Source: Actinomycetota bacterium
Lineage (GTDB): Bacteria; Actinomycetota; Thermoleophilia; Gaiellales; Gaiellaceae
Direction: 5' to 3'
Assembly: GCA_013694685.1 (NCBI GenBank)
Contig: JACDBY010000238.1
Location: 1-6,061, forward strand
Length of the DNA stretch: 6,061 nt
Positions 4,230 to 6,061 of the stretch are shown here, one piece after another. Made by a program: the position numbers and the translations under genes. How positions within the stretch are numbered: position 1 is the first letter of the stretch; the number at the start of each line of letters is the position of its first letter. The notes under the pieces were generated by a model. The model did not search any database. It was given only the letters and a program-made list of their open reading frames with translations, and had not been told where the DNA came from.

Positions 4230-6061
4230 GCGCGACCGAGGAGAGAACGTCGTACATCGGCGCGCCCGTGAAGCGTCGCGAGGATCGCTCGCTGCTGACA
4301 GGGCGCGGCACGTACGTCGACAACATGGCCACGGCGGGGACGCTGGCGATGGTCGTCGTTCGCAGCCCGTACGCGAACGCCACCATCACGGGCATCGACT
4401 CGGACGCGGCGAGCAAGGCGGAAGGCGTCGTCGCAGTGCTCTCGGCCGCCGACCTCCAGGACGACTGGAAGGCTGCGATGCCGTGCGCGTGGCCCGTCAC
4501 CGAGGAGATGCGCAATCCGCCGCACTACCCGTTGACGAGCAACCCGAGGTACCAGGGCGACGGTGTCGCTGTCGTGATCGCCGAGACGAGGACACAGGCG
4601 AAGGACGCTGCCGAGCTCGTGGAAGTCGAGTACGACCCGCTCGACGCCTGCGTCGAGGTCGCGAAGGCGCTCGATGACGACGCGACCGTCGTCCACCCCG
4701 ATCTCGGCACGAACGAGTGCTACGTGTGGCGGCTCGACACCGACGCAACCGGCGAGGCGATCGACGACGCCCAGGTGGTGGTCACGCGCACGTACTTCCA
4801 GCCGCGTCTGATCCCGAACGCGATCGAGCCGCGGGCGGTGCTCGCGGTGCCCGGTCTCGTCGACGATGTGACGCTCTACTCGGCGACGCAGATTCCCCAC
4901 ATCCTTCGTGTGCTCGTCGCAGCGACTCTCGGCATGCACGAGTCGAAGCTCCGCGTCGTCGCGCCGGACGTCGGTGGCGGCTTCGGCTCGAAGTGCGACG
5001 TCTACGCGGAAGAGCTCCTGGCGGTCGCGGTCGCGCGGCGGCTCGGGACGCCCGTCAAGTGGGTCGAAGAGCGCTCGGAGGGCTACCTCGCGACGATCCA
5101 CGGCCGCGACTTCCTCACCGAGTACACGCTCGGCGCGACGAAGGACGGCACGATCACGCACTGCCGCGCCAGGGTCAAGGCGGCGATGGGCGCGTACCTG
5201 CAGCTCGTCACGCCGGGCGTGCCGCTCCTCGGGGCCTGGATCTACGCTGGGCCGTATGCGATCCCGAACTACAGCGTCGAGTTCACGGGGGTCTTCACGA
5301 ACACCACTCCGACGGACGCGTACCGCGGTGCCGGTCGCCCCGAGGCGACGTACGTGCTCGAGCGCACGATGGACGTGCTCGCCGACGAGCTGGGGATGGA
5401 CAAGCTCGAGCTGCGCCGCAAGAACTTCATCAAGGAGTTCCCCGCGACGATCGCCTCCGGACTCACGATCGACTCCGGCGACTACGAGGCCTCGCTCGAC
5501 AAGCTGCTCGAGCTGCTCGACCTCGACGCGTTCCGTGAGGAGCAGGCCCGCCGCCGCGAGAACGGTGGCGAGAAGCAGCTCGGTGTCGGCTTCTCGACCT
5601 ACAACGAGATGTGCGGCCTCGCGCCGTCACGCATCCTCGGGGCGATCCGCTACGCGGCGGGCGGCTGGGACACGGCGACCATCCGCTGTCTCCCGACCGG
5701 CTCGATCCAGGTGATCACGGGAACGTCGCCCCACGGCCAGGGTCACGAGACGGCCTGGGCGCAGATCGTCGCCGACCAGCTCGGCTGCGACATCGACGAG
5801 GTCGAGGTCCTCCACGGCGACACGTCGATCGCCTCGATCGGGATGGACACCTACGGCAGCCGCAGCCTTGCGGTCGGGGGCGTCGCCCTCTGGTACGCCG
5901 GCGAGAAGGTGATCGAGAAGGCGCGCCAGATCGTCGCCCACCAGTGGGAGGTCGCGGTCGACGACCTCGAGTTCGGTGACGGCACCTTCCGCGTCAAGGG
6001 CTCGCCCGACAAGGAGACGACGCTAAAGGCGGTCGCCTTCGGCGCCTGGGCCGCCCACGAC
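4226..6061 (+). CDS. CoxL-like molybdopterin subunit, form II type (3' end outside window)
   Basis: A frame open from GTG 4226 to the right edge gives 612 residues of the large, molybdenum-cofactor-binding subunit of a xanthine oxidase/CO dehydrogenase family enzyme. Full-length members have roughly 780-800 residues, so about the last fifth is missing, including the catalytic Glu near the C terminus. The N-terminal motif [20 protein letters not shown] (residues 9-28) is typical of the family. ATQIPH and GGGFG (250-254) belong to cofactor binding. The active-site loop reads AYRGAGR (365-371). Form I, proven CO dehydrogenases, have AYxCSFR here, with a Cys carrying the Cu-S-Mo cluster; this protein has Gly368 instead. 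It is therefore form II, and CO oxidation should not be assumed; aldehydes, N-heterocycles or other small molecules are possible. The start has GGGGAGG 5 bases upstream and overlaps the small subunit by 4 bases. A flavin (CoxM-like) subunit is expected to the right, as none lies upstream in the window. Confidence 0.93.

Overview
The window is GC-rich and densely coding, with a strong preference for G or C at third codon positions. Gene content (ftsX upstream of smpB, GTG starts, genes that seem to begin directly at a promoter, and a CoxS/CoxL-type molybdenum hydroxylase) suggests a soil or environmental actinobacterium, perhaps of the Thermoleophilia/Gaiellales kind. That placement is an inference from gene content. 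TGA is used as an ordinary stop by ftsX and by the CoxS-like gene.

Layout, all on the + strand unless noted: the 3' part of ftsX (1-551); a 349-base non-coding, structured gap (552-900) with a hairpin just after ftsX, two copies of a 34-base repeat exactly 120 bases apart, and a strong 12-bp hairpin; a SUV3-like superfamily 2 RNA helicase with a C-terminal zinc ribbon (901-2466); smpB (2485-2940); a small lipoprotein gene (2957-3508) interrupted by one in-frame TGA; a gap of about 250 bases (3509-3755) that may hold a tiny minus-strand ORF; then a CoxS-like iron-sulfur subunit (3756-4229) overlapping by 4 bases a CoxL-like molybdopterin subunit (4226 to the right edge).

The most notable item is the lipoprotein gene. 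The TGA at 3149-3151 lies exactly where a thioredoxin-like protein would carry the first cysteine of a CxxC motif. The frame stays open and coding-like on both sides without any frameshift, the second cysteine is retained (U65-S-T-C68), and a 12-bp stem-loop follows, with its apical loop 17 bases after the TGA. This fits a selenocysteine codon with a bacterial SECIS element, giving a 183-residue membrane-anchored, extracytoplasmic selenoprotein. An automatic annotator would split it into a 64-residue lipoprotein and a separate hypothetical protein.

Functionally the left half is housekeeping: cell division (FtsX), RNA unwinding (the helicase, probably in RNA decay) and ribosome rescue (SmpB with tmRNA). 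The helicase is set between ftsX and smpB. The right half starts a Mo-hydroxylase operon. Its active-site loop reads AYRGAGR (form II), not the cysteine-containing AYxCSFR of true CO dehydrogenase, so the substrate is unknown.
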